The notes under the pieces are model-generated. The model was not told the DNA's origin, searched no databases, and was given only the letters and a program-made list of their open reading frames with translations. A stretch of 64,000 nt of DNA from Climacteris rufus (Eukaryota; Chordata; Aves; Passeriformes; Climacteridae). A program made the translations under genes and the position numbers. Of this stretch, positions 37,207 through 49,749 are shown piece after piece. Location of the stretch: NCBI GenBank assembly GCA_013398175.1, contig VZRZ01002252.1:1316-65315 (forward strand). Direction: 5' to 3'. Numbering within the stretch: position 1 is the stretch's first letter; the number at the start of each line of letters is the position of its first letter.

Positions 37207-37605
37207 ATGAGAGTTGGGGTTGTTCAGCCAGGAGATGAGAAGACTTCAGGGCGACTTTTACAACGTCCTTCCAGTATCTGAAGGGAGCCTACAAGACAGA
37301 TGGAAACAAACTTTTTACAAGGGCGTGTAGAGACAGGACAAAGGTAAATGGCTTCAAACTGAAAAAGAGTAGGTTTAGCTTAGATACTAGGAAGAAGTAT
37401 TTTACTGTGAGGGTGATGAGGCACAGGAAGAAGTTGCCCATAGAAGTGGTGGATGCCCCACCTCTGAAAGTCTTCCAGGCCAGTTTGGATGAGGCTCTGA
37501 GCATCCTGGTGTAGTGGAAGGTGTTCCTGCCCATGACAAGGGGGTTGTAACCAGAGGACTTTAATGACCCATCCAACCCAAACTATTCCACATTCTTTGA
37601 TTCTG
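37207..37605 (+). mobile_element. CR1 retrotransposon, 3' fragment of about 400 bp
   Basis: Plus-strand CR1 tail: GAGTTGGGGTTGTTCAGCC, GTATCTGAAGGGAGCCTAC, ACTTTTTACAAGGGCGTG, GGATGCCCCACCTCTG, and the 3' terminus CCATCCAACCCAAACTATTC followed by decayed ATTCTTTG ATTCTG octamers at 37592-37605. It is 5'-truncated as usual. Antisense open frames over this region (37289-37685) are by-products of the repeat. Confidence 0.92.
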
Positions 37606-40600
37606 GTCTGTGGGATTACAAAACTGCTGGCCTGACTGCATTGCTCTTTGTACACATGTGCGCAGGGAGTTGACAAAAATAACACAGGTCATTCTGACAT
37701 CTCATGCTGTGAATAAAAGAGAATGGCCATTTTTCCTTCTTCATCTCTGTGAGGGGAATGGGAACATTTTACAAAATCTTTTGGCAGCAAGAAAATCTAG
37801 AAGCCATTATGTCCCTCTTTTTTGTCTCCCAAATGTTAGCAAGCAGTTATGGAAACAGATAACCTCTCCTTATTGTGAAACTTCTCACAGGGGAGAAGGT
37901 TGGTTGAAGGTAGTGATCACAGTTACTGTTTTGTTTTAGTCTGTGAGCTGCCTCAGGCTTTCTGTCAAAAAATAAAACACAGCCCAGTCCAGAACACAGT
38001 TGTTTTCCCAAAGTAAATAATTTCCTAAAGTTCTAGCTACATATCCTAGCATTTTCCATCATAACCTAAATTCCAGTGCTCATTATGATTATGTCAGGCT
38101 GCGTTGCAAATAATAAGTAGGCTTATTTTTTTCCCATATCAGCAAATTAGCATCTAGGAAGTCTCTATTAGAGTTCTGTCGAATTTTTTTGAGGTATGAA
38201 TTATTTTTCAACAGTGCAAAAATTGTTTCCGGTTTCCATATTCACATAGTCTCATGCCTTCTTCAAACAAGGTTTTTGCAGTGTTGCAATGCAAAATGCA
38301 AACTTTTTATGCATGAGAAGCAATCTATCAGAAATGCGTATCAGGAACAAAACTTCCATGGGAAATTTCATATTTCCACTCAAAAGATAAGTAATCTCCA
38401 TTACAGTTTTAATGATCTTTGAATAAAATTTATTTTGAGCTTGCATGTTTGCCACTTTCCTGGGGAAGATAAAATAATCATGTTTGGTTGCTCTTATATC
38501 TCATTGATTTAATTCCTAGCTAAATTCTATAACAATTTACCAAAAAGAAATGAAGAATTTTAGAAAGAAAAGAGATAAATTATTATTAAATATATATTTT
38601 TTGCTATTCTTTTTAAAGCAGTTAATAAAAATATGCAGCCTCTCTATTATAGGTACTCTGGTTTTATCTGAGAAGATTATCACTGTGTATTCTCTAAGGT
38701 ATTAATTGCATAATGGTTTGTTTTATAGAAAGCATTTAAATATAAATTAAAAATATTAGCTTGCTCTATTTCAATTGTTTTACTGGTAAAATGCAACCTA
38801 CACAGTGAATACAATTATGATGTTAATCACTGCTACACTTTTTCTTTTCCATGGTACAGTTTTTTGTGTTTCATATTTCTGAAGATTATTTTTTAAAGCA
38901 CTGCTTCTTACTTTTGTATATCAATGATACAGAGTTATCTATTTCACGTTATATGAATTCTATTTGTATCTGTCACTTTTTGTTGTATGAAAAGGCTAAA
39001 AAATTCACCAAAATGATAAAAAACAAACAAACAAAAAAGAAATAGATTGATTTCCTTTTCCCAGGAGGTTTGTCATGTCTACATTAAATCAGAAAATAGT
39101 TAAAGGACTACTGTCTCTCACTAGCATTTGATTTCCTACAAAGCACTTTCAAAAACAAAACAAGCAAGAGTTCTCTTAGCTGTGTGCAGACCATTTTGTA
39201 TTAGCAAGCAGGAAGCACACTGTCATTTGTTTCTGTCATATTATTCCACTGGGTGACAAGAACAAATGCCGATGAAGCACGAAAGAAAATGCACTTAAGA
39301 TACGTACCTCAGCTTGCATCAAGGGGCACTGGATTGTTTTAGTGAGCTGCAATAAAGTGGTGCCTGTGTACAACATGAACAAAAAGGACTGCCAAAGTGA
39401 TGTGCAAAATTGGAAAAAGGCAAAGGGGAGCAGTGAATAGTTATTATCAACTTGACTTCACTTTCTTAATATTTCCTTCCTAATATTTCCTTCCTTCTGA
39501 CTGAGCGAGGCATTGAATCTACAAATGGATTCTTAAGGAAAACCTGTGAGGATAATGGAAATATCAATACAAAATCAATGCACAAAATTAGAAGGTAAAA
39601 AATTTATATATTTATATTTATACATTTACAGACTAAATCCCCAGGATCAATGATACTATCACATACTAGGCCTTTATCCTCATTACAGGAATCAATCCTC
39701 AGTCAGTTCAATGTTGCCTACCATTTCCATTTTTTATAGGGACTTTTCCTTGTACACCTAGGTAGCCTTAAACTCTCTTCTGGTTTCTTCCTCATTCACT
39801 GCAAAAAGGTGGCAAATACAATTTTTAGAAAGTTGAATTTACACATCTTGCAGCCTGCAATTGTAAGATTGATTTTTGTGACCACTCTGAAAGGATTGAA
39901 ATAAAATGTTTATTCTGCCAAACATGGACCTGACATGCACTCTTTTGCCAATTGAAATTACTGAGATCAATTAAAATATTAAGAAGTATTGCAAACCGAA
40001 ATTGGTTTGCATTCTGAGCAGCAAAACCTGCAGGAATACAGGAATTCTGCAAGAGTTCTTTTGGAAAGTAAACTCTAACATACTAAAAATGTGTCATTTC
40101 CCACATGATTAACAGAAACCATACTCCAAGAATGCACATATACTCAGTCACCCTGTCTTAGATTTAGCTTGTGCTGCACACAAACAGAAACCCTTCCCCA
40201 AAATTTCTCTGTCTAAGCCATGCTGTTAGTATTACTGATCTTAATGAATCTTTACTCCCTTAGCAGAATACTTTTCAAAGTTTCTCAGATGTTGCAGACA
40301 GTAAAGCTAGACAGAGATGCAGTGATATTGGCAAGTCACTTCACAACCCATGAAGAAAATCACACACCCAAGTCTGATCATGATTGTACTGGTAGCACAG
40401 ATGGGATTTCATTGGAGGCAAGGGGAAGAGGCAGAAGAGTATGGGAGTCATTAGATTATGCTTTGTACAAGGAAAGAAAAGTGTGCAGAGCATGGTTCAA
40501 CTCACTAAAATCTATAAAATATCTTTCTGTGTTTCTTTAATGGAAGCTGGAGAGCTGCCCATCATGCTTTTTAAAAAGTCTAGTTTGCACATTCTCTTCA

Positions 40601-40686
40601 ATGCCATAAGGCATACATTGTCAGAATGTGATAGATTTTGAAGTAGTTTTGGCTCTGTCACAGGTGGACACAGTTTGACATAGGTA
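37606..40686. other. AT-rich stretch without recognisable genes
   Basis: Nothing recognised apart from a 14-bp tandem repeat at 39467-39494 and A/T runs such as 39016-39040. Confidence 0.6.
39467..39494 (+). repeat. 14-bp perfect tandem duplication
   Basis: TAATATTTCCTTCC occurs twice in direct succession. Confidence 0.9.
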
Positions 40687-40873
40687 TATGGTAGTTTGAG
40701 GGGGTCTGGCTTTTTGGGCGTGGTAGGGGCCAAAAAGATGGCGCCGGTGAAAAGCTGCCAGAAGCTTCCACAGCTGTCCAGGCAGAGCCTGTCTCTGATG
40801 GTTTCTGAAGACAGACGTGCTGCAAGCCACAGCTGGACCAATTGGAAAGGAAGGTAACGCCTCTGTGACAACA

Positions 40874-40880
40874 TATTTAA
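40874..40880 (+). promoter_or_regulatory. TATA-like element of LTR A2
   Basis: TATTTAA within ACATATTTAAGAAGC. The same string is kept in A1, A3 and (as ACATTTAAGAAGC) A4, so it is probably the core promoter of the family. Confidence 0.45.
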
Positions 40881-41504
40881 GAAGCAAACAGGGGAGTACG
40901 CACGCGCACGCCATGTAGCAATAGTTATGTAGTTGTAGGCAGGGGAAAGGAGTACAGCATGTAAAAGAAACAACAGATATGGACACCAGCAAAGTCAGCC
41001 AAGAAGAAGAAGAACAGGGGAGAAGGTGCTTTCACCATCGGAGCTGAGACATCTTCGCAGCCTGTGGTGAGGACTGTACCAATGCAGTGTTTCCCTGCAC
41101 CCTGGGGGTCCATGAAGGAGCTGAGATCCACCCCACTACGGAGCAGGAGGGGGTGAACTCGTACAGGAGGGCCTGTGGTCTAGTGGAAATTGACATGAAT
41201 AATGAGGCCTTTGCTCCTGGGAACTGAAGGGAGTCAATTGAGTTAAAAAAGCCTTGTTTTATTTCCACCCTAAGATGGACCAGCTCGGCCTGGAGAGGAT
41301 GAAAGAGTGGCAGTGTGAGGGCGGGCTGCCTGCCAAGAGGGAAAACATAACTTCTGCAAACTGCCACAGTGCTTGCGAGCAGATAAAAAGAGGAGAAGGA
41401 AAAACCCAACCTCCCCTTNGAAGAGGGGAGGGTTGTGGGAGCGGGGAGGGAGTGGAAGAGAAAGAGTGTTTTGGGAAGATTTTTGCTTTCTCCTTTAACT
41501 CAGT

Positions 41505-41510
41505 AATAAA
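41505..41510 (+). terminator. Poly(A) signal of LTR A2
   Basis: AATAAA in the conserved family A context GTAATAAATTCACTTAATC. Confidence 0.65.
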
Positions 41511-41698
41511 TTCACTTAATCACATTTCAATACTTGAGCCTGTTTTAGCCTGCTTTAATTAGAAAGTTTTCTTCTCTCTCAGTATCCTTATCTCAGTTTG
41601 GTAACAAATCCTTCTCCCCTGTCCAGGTGCAGTGGGGGTGGGGGGGGGGAAGTGGCTTTTGTGGGGATTTGGCATTTGGCCAGAGCTAAACCATGACA

Positions 41699-42374
41699 AG
41701 GTAAAATATACTTTAAACTATATTCAAGTAAGATTTCTTCTTCTTTCTGTATCCACAATGACATGGTTGTGTAGCCACAAAGGATGTGCAAAGTAAGTTA
41801 TCAAACATAATTACATCAAGAAAGGAAAGACTCATTTCCCTCTGTTTGCCCATGAGAACTTTCAAAAGGCTAAGACAAAAATTTTATTTTCATTAGATGG
41901 CTATAACGCATGTTATTGTCAAAAGAAAAATAAGAATATATTTTTGTGTCAGAAATGGCCATCCTTTGCTTCTTTTGTTACAAAGACTTGCTAAGATACC
42001 TCAATAAATGAATTTTTGTTTTCATGAATTATAATATAATAGTGACAGAGAACCTGGGAGATACTGCAAGTCCGTAGTATTAGGCATGAAGAAGGCATCT
42101 ACTGACTTCTCCAAGCTCAGGAACTTACTGTCTTAAAATAAATCAGATAGAAAGATGGCATGGAAATTCAGAGATGCAAACTAACTGTCTTGGCTTAGCA
42201 GCTGGCTGATGAGGGAAGGAGTAATGCATAATGTATCAATTTGAACATGTCAATGAGAGTTTTACATTTCTGGAATCAACCTCAGTATGAGGAAGCCATG
42301 CTCACTGATTTATCTTTCTGAAAAGAAGCTGTGACTATTTTAAATCTCCTCCAGAGATTCAATGTTTACAATAC
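41699..42374. other. AT-rich spacer between LTR A2 and LTR C
   Basis: Begins with the AGGTA duplication of A2 and ends with the CAATAC duplication of LTR C. Nothing else recognised. Confidence 0.65.
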
Positions 42375-42425
42375 TGCCACGGCTAGGTAGTGGGTTTAAA
42401 ATGCTGCGCAGAGCCACCGGGGTGA

Positions 42426-42457
42426 CTGGAAGCAGCACCCTTCGGTGCTGCTTCCAG
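42426..42457. repeat. Perfect 14-bp inverted repeat with 4-nt loop
   Basis: CTGGAAGCAGCACC and its exact reverse complement GGTGCTGCTTCCAG are separated by CTTC. It lies in the R-U5 part of LTR C, so any transcript from this LTR would contain a stable hairpin. Confidence 0.97.
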
Positions 42458-42586
42458 CTCCTCTTCGCAGGAGTACAGAGGCAGTAAGTGCAGGGGCGTT
42501 GGAGCTGCAATCCCACACCTTGTGGTATAAGCACGACAGAGACAAAAAGATGGTTCAGAGGGACCTCTCCCATACAGCAGTGCGGG

Positions 42587-42592
42587 TTTATT
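42587..42592 (-). terminator. Poly(A) signal of LTR C
   Basis: AATAAA on the minus strand within GCAATAAACCCGCAC. Confidence 0.6.
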
Positions 42593-43057
42593 GCGAACAC
42601 GTACAGGAGAAAAAAGGCAGGCATCTGAACTTGCAATGCACTTTTAAAATCTAGGGAACAGAGGCAGAACGCTGACCTAAGCCAATCACTGAGAGGATGC
42701 AGGGGACAAGGCTTGACTGACAGGTTGCCAGCCCAGTGGGACCGCTGTCCGCAGGCACGTCACTCTGGAGCTGGCTGGCCCCAGGTGTGAACGTGAACAC
42801 AAGGTTTCCCTCCTGCTGTGTCTGCCAAAGGGGGACAAGCCCGGGCAGTGCCGAGGGGGCAGGCGTTCCAGCTGTCCCAGCTCAGGCTGGGACCCTGTGC
42901 TGTCCCCACTGGGGACAGCAACCTGGGCTCCGTTTCAGCAGCGGCAGCCCCAGCAGCCCTGCCCCCATGCAGGGCAGCACAGCCCAATCCAGGGCTGCCC
43001 TGCCAAGCGGCCGGGGCAGACCCCTGTGAGACCGTGCTGTATCAGCGAACCGCAACA

Positions 43058-46000
43058 CAATACGTTTCTTTTTATTTGCTAGATACATTAGCAAGATGTG
43101 TTTTAATGAATGTCCCTATTTTGCATTTTCTCTAGTTCTCAAGACTAGAAAATATTTTATTGTAAAATTACGAATCAGTATTTTGTCTCATGAAATGGCT
43201 GACATTACTGTATATAACAAAACTCCTAAGGGTTTTTTCTTGTGAGATCAAACAGTTGAACTTCTAGCCTGACATGTATGGATCAGGTCTCTTTTTCTCC
43301 CACCTTTATTCCACTTTTTATGTTTTTGTCTTTTCTGACATAAATGTCTCTTCAAAACTTACATACAAAGGATATGTAAGTGTGAATAATCCTTCCTCTT
43401 TGCAACTCCCCATGTCTTAGAATGGAAATTACTTAAATTCTTATTAGGGTGTGTAATTATACTCTGTGCATCTAATGCCTCTACCAAAATTCTTCCTTAA
43501 TAACAGATTGAGGTGAAAGAATCACACTTTATTTCATCAGAAGCAACATTATTAACACTACCATCACCATACCATCATGGAATTTAGATGTATTGAGGTA
43601 ATTTCCCAATACTTTTTCCTATGAAGCAAGTATTTTGCATACCCTACATCCCTGAACCTGGTTTCCTGAATGAGAGATTTTTCTTATGAAGGATCACTTA
43701 CAGTTGGCAATTTGCAGAAAGCCTGTTAAAGTTCAAAAGGCCAAACTCAAATTTGAATAATATGAAGTTTACATGGTTTTGATGCACTGTGAATACATTA
43801 AGATAAAATGGTCAAGCAGACTATTTTTCCTACCCCTATTCATCTATACCAGAAAGGACTCTTAAAGCAAAAATTCATGTCAAAACATGTTCTCAAAAGA
43901 AAGCAATAAATGCTGTTTTTCATGCCCAGTATCAGGAATGTAATTCTGAGATAGAATCTGCTAAGTAACTTCAAATTTGGAAAGCATAAAACGTATTTTA
44001 CACTTCTCTCTTTAAAAAAACCACAAAACTACACAATATTTTTGTCACTCAGGCATTTAATTAGAATTTCAAAAATAGATTAATTGTAATTGAAAATGTA
44101 ATAAACTATAGTTTGGGATTTTTTTCTAGGGAAATCTAAATTAGCATAGTTAATGAAATTACTTTACTTTTTTGCTTTGTCAGTAAACTAAATCTCTTCT
44201 ACAGCTTTCTATTTGAAAAAAACTAAACAAACAAATAATCTGTTAAAGCAAATGGTCTACTTTTTCACCCAGGGATTACAAAAGCTATTAAGGCAAATTC
44301 CTGTGAACTACATCAACAGTACTTTAAAATGAACTTTTAACACCTTACAAATGTTATTTTATTGGAAAAAAATTACACCAATTTCTCTAAATGCCAGAGG
44401 GATTTAAACTGTGGCGAAATGAAGTCAGTGGTTTTATGAAGTGTATTATCTTCTGGCTTGTTGAAGATTTTAAAACCGTTATCTCACTAAGCTCACAAGT
44501 AATGCTAAGAATGCCTGTGTGCTCATTTGAAGCTGATCCACAGTGTAATAAAGAAAAACAATATATTTTCTTCCAACTGTCAAACTAGCATGAATGAACT
44601 AAGCCACTCCGGACATGTTTGAGGAATGCGTAAAAAAAGCAGCCTGTAAAGATCAAACAGGAGTTTCCCAGTGCTGGGATGCATGTGAAGAGGTACAATT
44701 CTCTGTTCGATGCCAATAGCTCAGCAAAGACTCCCTCTGCACGAATCCTCCAACACATTGAAAGCAAAGTTGTACTTTGCTGTGGCTGAGCTGGAACAAA
44801 ATGTTGTTACAGACAGTTTGTGTGTGTGGGACTGTGCACTGTGCTGAGAGATTCTCCTTGTTTGTCTTGATTCTCCAAATGTTTGGCAAAATGTAACTTC
44901 AAAACATAGAACAAGATACGTAGAGAGCAAAAAAATACTTAAGTATTTGGGAAGGCACACATTGTACAGCTAAATAAAACATAAGTCAGTTGTGTTTCTT
45001 TTTCTAAATGGTTTTTAATTAATTTTCAAAATCCATAAATCTGTATGGTTTGAAAAAATGCATGCTATAATTGGTTTTGGACCAAAGCGTTTTGTTTCAA
45101 CAGAATCAAAGCATGACACAATGCTGAACTTAAGAATAATTGCCACATGAACATTAAAACGTTTCATAACCCTAATACCAAGAAAGGGTGAATATTTTGT
45201 GCCAATCTCTTTTTTTTTGTTCCAACTCCTTTGAAATACTAGCCTAACTCCAGAAAGCATATGTATTTTCACATCAATGGAAAAATGTGATCAAATAATT
45301 TCTGACTGAATTAAGAGACATAATTGAAAATATGCTTTTTAAAAAGTGAAAATAACCTTAAATTCACTATGAATGTTTTATTTTTTTGGCTAGTTTAGCA
45401 ATAATTTTTATTCAAATTTCTATCCTTCTCTACTCTTTTTTTTTTTTTTTAGTTCACAGTGATATTTATGCTCCTTATGATACTGTATTAATCCCTGAAC
45501 ATTTTTTTCAGGGTAGCCTGAGTGCAGGGAAAAATCATGTGTATGCAACATATTTTATAAATCCTTGATGTATAGAAGAGAGGTAAATATATCGAAAAAT
45601 TTCTTCTCTTATAATGCTTTTATTAATTTAGTAGTTACTGTAAGACACTTCCCATCACTTTTTTAAATTAAAGGGTCCAATTTAACCAGTTGATGCATTT
45701 GCTTTTAAATTATTTGCTAATATAGACAGTACATTATTGTGAAAATTTGTGGTTTTAAATGAAGTCATCATTACATCTGACATTTTTATGGTACGTCTGT
45801 CAATCAAACGGTTGACATGAAAAATATGTGCTGTTACTCGAATTGTAATCATTTAATTTTAATCTTACTTTATTAAAAAAACAAACAAAAAAACATTAAG
45901 TTGGATGTTGCACATGAATAATCTGTTTCATATCAAACTGCAAGGAATCCTGTTTGAATATTTCCAGCAGAGAACATAATTTTCTATATTAGCAAGAAAC

Positions 46001-49000
46001 AAATATTTTATTTTAATATATTTAGAAGAAACCAAAACCAAACCAACAAAATTCCATCTGGATTTATAATCAGAAACAGACCTCTGTGACTGAGTAGCTG
46101 TGGGCTAGATAATAGGACATTTTAAAATGAAATATCAGGAAACATCACTTTATTTGATGCTTCACATAAGCTTTGTAAAGAGATTAATTCATTTACTTTG
46201 AATAGTTTAAGCCTTGTATCACTACTATTTGGACAATGTGATAAATTTGGAAGTTGAAGTGTCTCAAGGCTTTAGTTTAAAGGCTGAGTTTTAGCTTTAT
46301 TTTTTATTTCATAACTCAAATGTCTTTTATTAAGATAACAGTAATATTGTTACTTTACATGAACATTGGAAAAAGGACTAGAAATGCCAAAGATAAGAGA
46401 TATCTAGAGATTAAACATGAGGTTTTGGTTACAGGAGAACAGCTAACAAGTTTACAATGAAAATGTGGGGACTATATTTTCAGTGGCTTATTTATAAATA
46501 AAGATACAATTTGCAGTGAAATAGACACAAGCTTATTATCGTCTCTTATTTATCTACTTTTATGTCTTCTAGTACTGTAAAATCTGTTCACTTCCCAATC
46601 ATTGTGACTTTACAATCACAACAGAAATGAAAGATAAGAAGCATGAATATTATAAAATTTAAAATATTAATATTTAGGAGACTTCTGCAAAGAAGCCTTA
46701 ATTTGGAGGAAAAAAAAAACCTGCCTTCACAATTTTTAAAATCTGCCTATAAATGGCAGTTTTAAACTTACACAGACCAAAGAAATGTATGTACTAAGAA
46801 ATGAAATTAACCCAGATATTTCTCAGCTACTTCATTTAAAAAAGTAAACTCTACCTTTTACTTTTACATGTTCTTCAAATAAGGTCTTTGGAAAAAAAAA
46901 AAAAAACCTGAGAATTTAATAAAGCTTGGAGAAACCATAGAAAAGAAATTAGTAAAGAACCTGTGTATCCTGTCTTATGAAAAGAAAGGTATATGCTTTA
47001 GTTGGTGCTAAGTCCATTATTTTTACTCAAACTACAGTCTTAGCTGCTCACTCAGTAAAGGCTCAGAAGTGTGATCGGGATATTTTTTTAACTGGTTGCG
47101 TTGACTTTATGAAAACCTGAATTTCTACAGTCTCCCTGAATATGCACAGTTACATTTGTTCATCTCTGTCATCCTATACATCTTTATTGTGATCGGGTGA
47201 TGTACATGAAGAGGCAAATAACCTGCTTTTTTGACAGACTGCCAATTTTAATAAAGTCTAAGACAATGTTTTTGAAAATGTTACCTGAAGAGTGCTATTA
47301 AAATGAAACTTTAATTGAGGTATCCATCTTATTCTCATCCTAATCTCATCAGTTTTCATTCAAATGTGACGTGTTGCCAGCTTGTAATAAGAACCTATAA
47401 TAAAAGGTGGCCCAATAGGAAGAATAAAGACAAGACGGGAATAGCTTATTGCTTGAAATGAACACAGAACTGATGGCTTTTAGCAAGATAAGTAGTCAAG
47501 ACTGCTCAGTGAAAGCAATCTCTTACTTATTTGCACTAAAATCATATTTATCTGAAGGCCTTGGTTCACAACATAAATTAGCAGATAACCAGAAGGGCTT
47601 GACACACAGATCAGATCATCAGGATTGCTCTGTATGTTTTAAAGTGTGACAGTTAAATTCATCTTTCCTGCGCAACTGGTAAAGAAGAGGACATGAATTC
47701 TCACAAAGCTCAACCTGGTAGTTCCCATAAGCTGCTCCAGCCCAAGGCTGCAGTCAGTACTCAATACAGTCAGTTCTCAAATAATGAAGTGTGCAGATAA
47801 ATCCTGGCAGAGGCATGCCAACTAATAGCACTATGTCACTAACTTAGAAAGGGTGAATAAAAGGACATTTTATTCAAATGAAACTGCAAGGAAAACCTTA
47901 TACATAGAACATAAATATCCATGCTTCACTATAATGCACCAAGTGCTATTAAGACAGTGCCCTGTAAATCTGTTGCTTTATTTCCCCTCAAGGTAGCCAC
48001 CCACTGTAAGTCTCTCAGTCTACACTTCAGCCTCTGAAGTGACATTATTTGCATTTGTCCCTGTGATTCACGACAACTTTGCTACCATTTGGGCATCTAA
48101 ATGCAATGTTTCAATTAAGATTGCATCTTGAACACTTTTATTCAAATACAGCATTAAAGATTTTCTCTGGAGCATCTATGCATCATTCAGTAATGATAAA
48201 TAACTGTGACTCAGGTATCTATTCATATATCTCTGAATGTAAAACAAGTATTAAACAGTCCTGTTAATGTCTAGGGTTACTTCAGGCTGAAAAACTGAAA
48301 AGACTGATATTTATAATTCAAAATCTGCATGGAAGAGCTGTCTTCAGAAATATGGCTTGGCCAACTACCATAATTAAGGAGTATTCTGGCTGTGAAAAAT
48401 ATTCTGTAAGGGGCTGTATAAAACTACTATGCACCTTTGGAGGAGTGATGTTTGAGGAGATGGCTGCTGTAAGCTGGTTACTTCAGCGGTCTTGCCTGCA
48501 CAATGGAGGGTCCGAAAATACCAACCTTCATGGCAACAAACTAAAGGTGATCTGACACAAGCCATCATTGCAGCAGACCTTTTGCTTGAAACAAGGTAAA
48601 TATTTATACCAGCTTTATTTTTTTTTAATCTCATATGAACACAATATTGCTTATTCTTTCAAAACCTACAAGTAATCTTGCTGCCTAAGACTCTTTCCTT
48701 TCCTCTCCTGTACAAGCTTGATGTTCCTGTCTGTGGTGAGTTTTCAACAGCTAGATATTCAAGCTACAAGGACATCACAGTTCATGATGGTGATTTTTCT
48801 GTGAACAACAACCAGGTTGACTGAATATATCGTTCAATGTGGTATTGAAAGCATGATATCCTTAATTTCCTGCAAGAACTGAGCATCACTGCAAGTTAGA
48901 AACTTTTTTTAATAAAATAATTAACAATGACCAGATCAGATCCTGGTCTTGTACAACTTCTGCAAGCAATCTGGTACAAACTTCTATCAAATGTGATATG

Positions 49001-49691
49001 TCTTTTGAAGCAAAACACGGGCAGCTTCACAGTTTCTTTCTCAATAGCATCTGTATTAAGTGGAAAAAGAGTCTTCAAAATTCACCTTTAAAACAGAGCT
49101 CAAAATCTCCATCTCGCTGTCATGATTTAAAAATATGAATAGAGATTTTGGTCTTGATTTGTGCTAAGACAAGCAGGGTTATCATTATTCATAATTTTTG
49201 GGGCTATGTGGATGGAGGATGCCAGCCAAGTAGCACTGTGGGACCCAGAGCCTTCAGGATCAGTTCACTTAGAGGGGTGGGATGTAAGGTGTTCCTCTTA
49301 GAGCATTTTGACATTGTGGCGGTACACAACATCAACAGACAAAGGTGTTTTTATCTAATCTGTATCCTCAATACTTGACATTTTAAGTGTAAAGAAAATG
49401 GAAACCAAATCAGACTACTGAAAGGATTGAATAGATAGTAATAGAAATTAGACATATCAAAACTTAAGACAGAAGAGAATGGTAAGAGACATCAGATATT
49501 CTGAAAACTCATTTCAGTCTTTTAGTCATAAAAAGAAGAGCAGAGATGCTAGTCTGATACTCCTAAGTTTGGAAGGATGTTGCCATATGATACTGAGATG
49601 TCTGATGATATTTACCAATTTTTTGCTTCTTCCTTTACTGAAAAATCATAATGTTAAAATGATTCTATCAGCAAATTAAGCAAAAGGCTAT
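43058..49691. other. AT-rich stretch without recognisable genes
   Basis: 6.6 kb with no recognisable transposon, RNA gene or domain. A small plus-strand frame at 44615-44719 encodes 34 residues with five cysteines but has no supporting context. A frame at 48352-48555 is also unsupported. A- and T-runs occur near 45210, 45440, 46711 and 46893. Confidence 0.6.
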
Positions 49692-49749
49692 TGCAAAAAG
49701 TAAACAAATAATCTGTTCTCTGCAAAAAGTAAAGGAATAATCTGTGTCC
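49692..49749 (+). repeat. 29-bp imperfect tandem duplication
   Basis: Two adjacent units each begin TGCAAAAAGTAAA and contain AATAATCTGT. They differ at a handful of positions. Confidence 0.85.

Larger units (their letters stand above)
40687..41698 (+). mobile_element. Solo LTR, family A, copy A2
   Basis: 1012 bp flanked by a perfect 5-bp target-site duplication, AGGTA at 40682-40686 and 41699-41703. The start is TATGGTAGTTTGAGG (the expected TG has become TA) and the end is GCTAAACCATGACA. TATTTAAGAAGC lies near 40874, a G-rich purine block at 41421-41450 and AATAAATTCACTTAATC at 41505. With a duplication on both sides and no interior between, this is a solo LTR left by recombination between the two LTRs of a provirus. 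A 5-bp duplication is usual for ERVL-type elements, but I cannot assign the class from this alone. One base is unknown (41419). Long antisense frames over 40512-41409 are by-products. Confidence 0.9.
42375..43057 (-). mobile_element. Solo LTR (C), GC-rich
   Basis: 683 bp flanked by a perfect 6-bp target-site duplication, CAATAC at 42369-42374 and 43058-43063, with ends TGCCACGG...GCAACA. On the minus strand it begins TGTTGCGG, has an AT-rich TATTTTAAAAG-like promoter element near 42645 and an AATAAA at 42587-42592, followed by about 210 bp of R-U5. The U3 (right half) is very GC-rich. A 6-bp duplication is typical of class II (beta/alpha-like, ERVK-type) retroviruses; that class call is inference. 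Open frames on both strands over 42736-43135 come from its high GC. The U5-side part contains a perfect hairpin, listed separately. Confidence 0.88.

Noticed and set aside
37289..37685. Minus-strand frames of 95-101 codons
   Set aside because: Antisense to the CR1 tail at 37207-37605.
40512..41409. Long overlapping minus-strand frames of 123-153 codons
   Set aside because: They mostly run antisense through solo LTR A2; similar frames appear over the other family A copies, so they are by-products of the LTR sequence.
42736..43135. Several GC-rich open frames on both strands
   Set aside because: They lie almost wholly within the GC-rich U3 of LTR C, where stop codons are rare in all frames.
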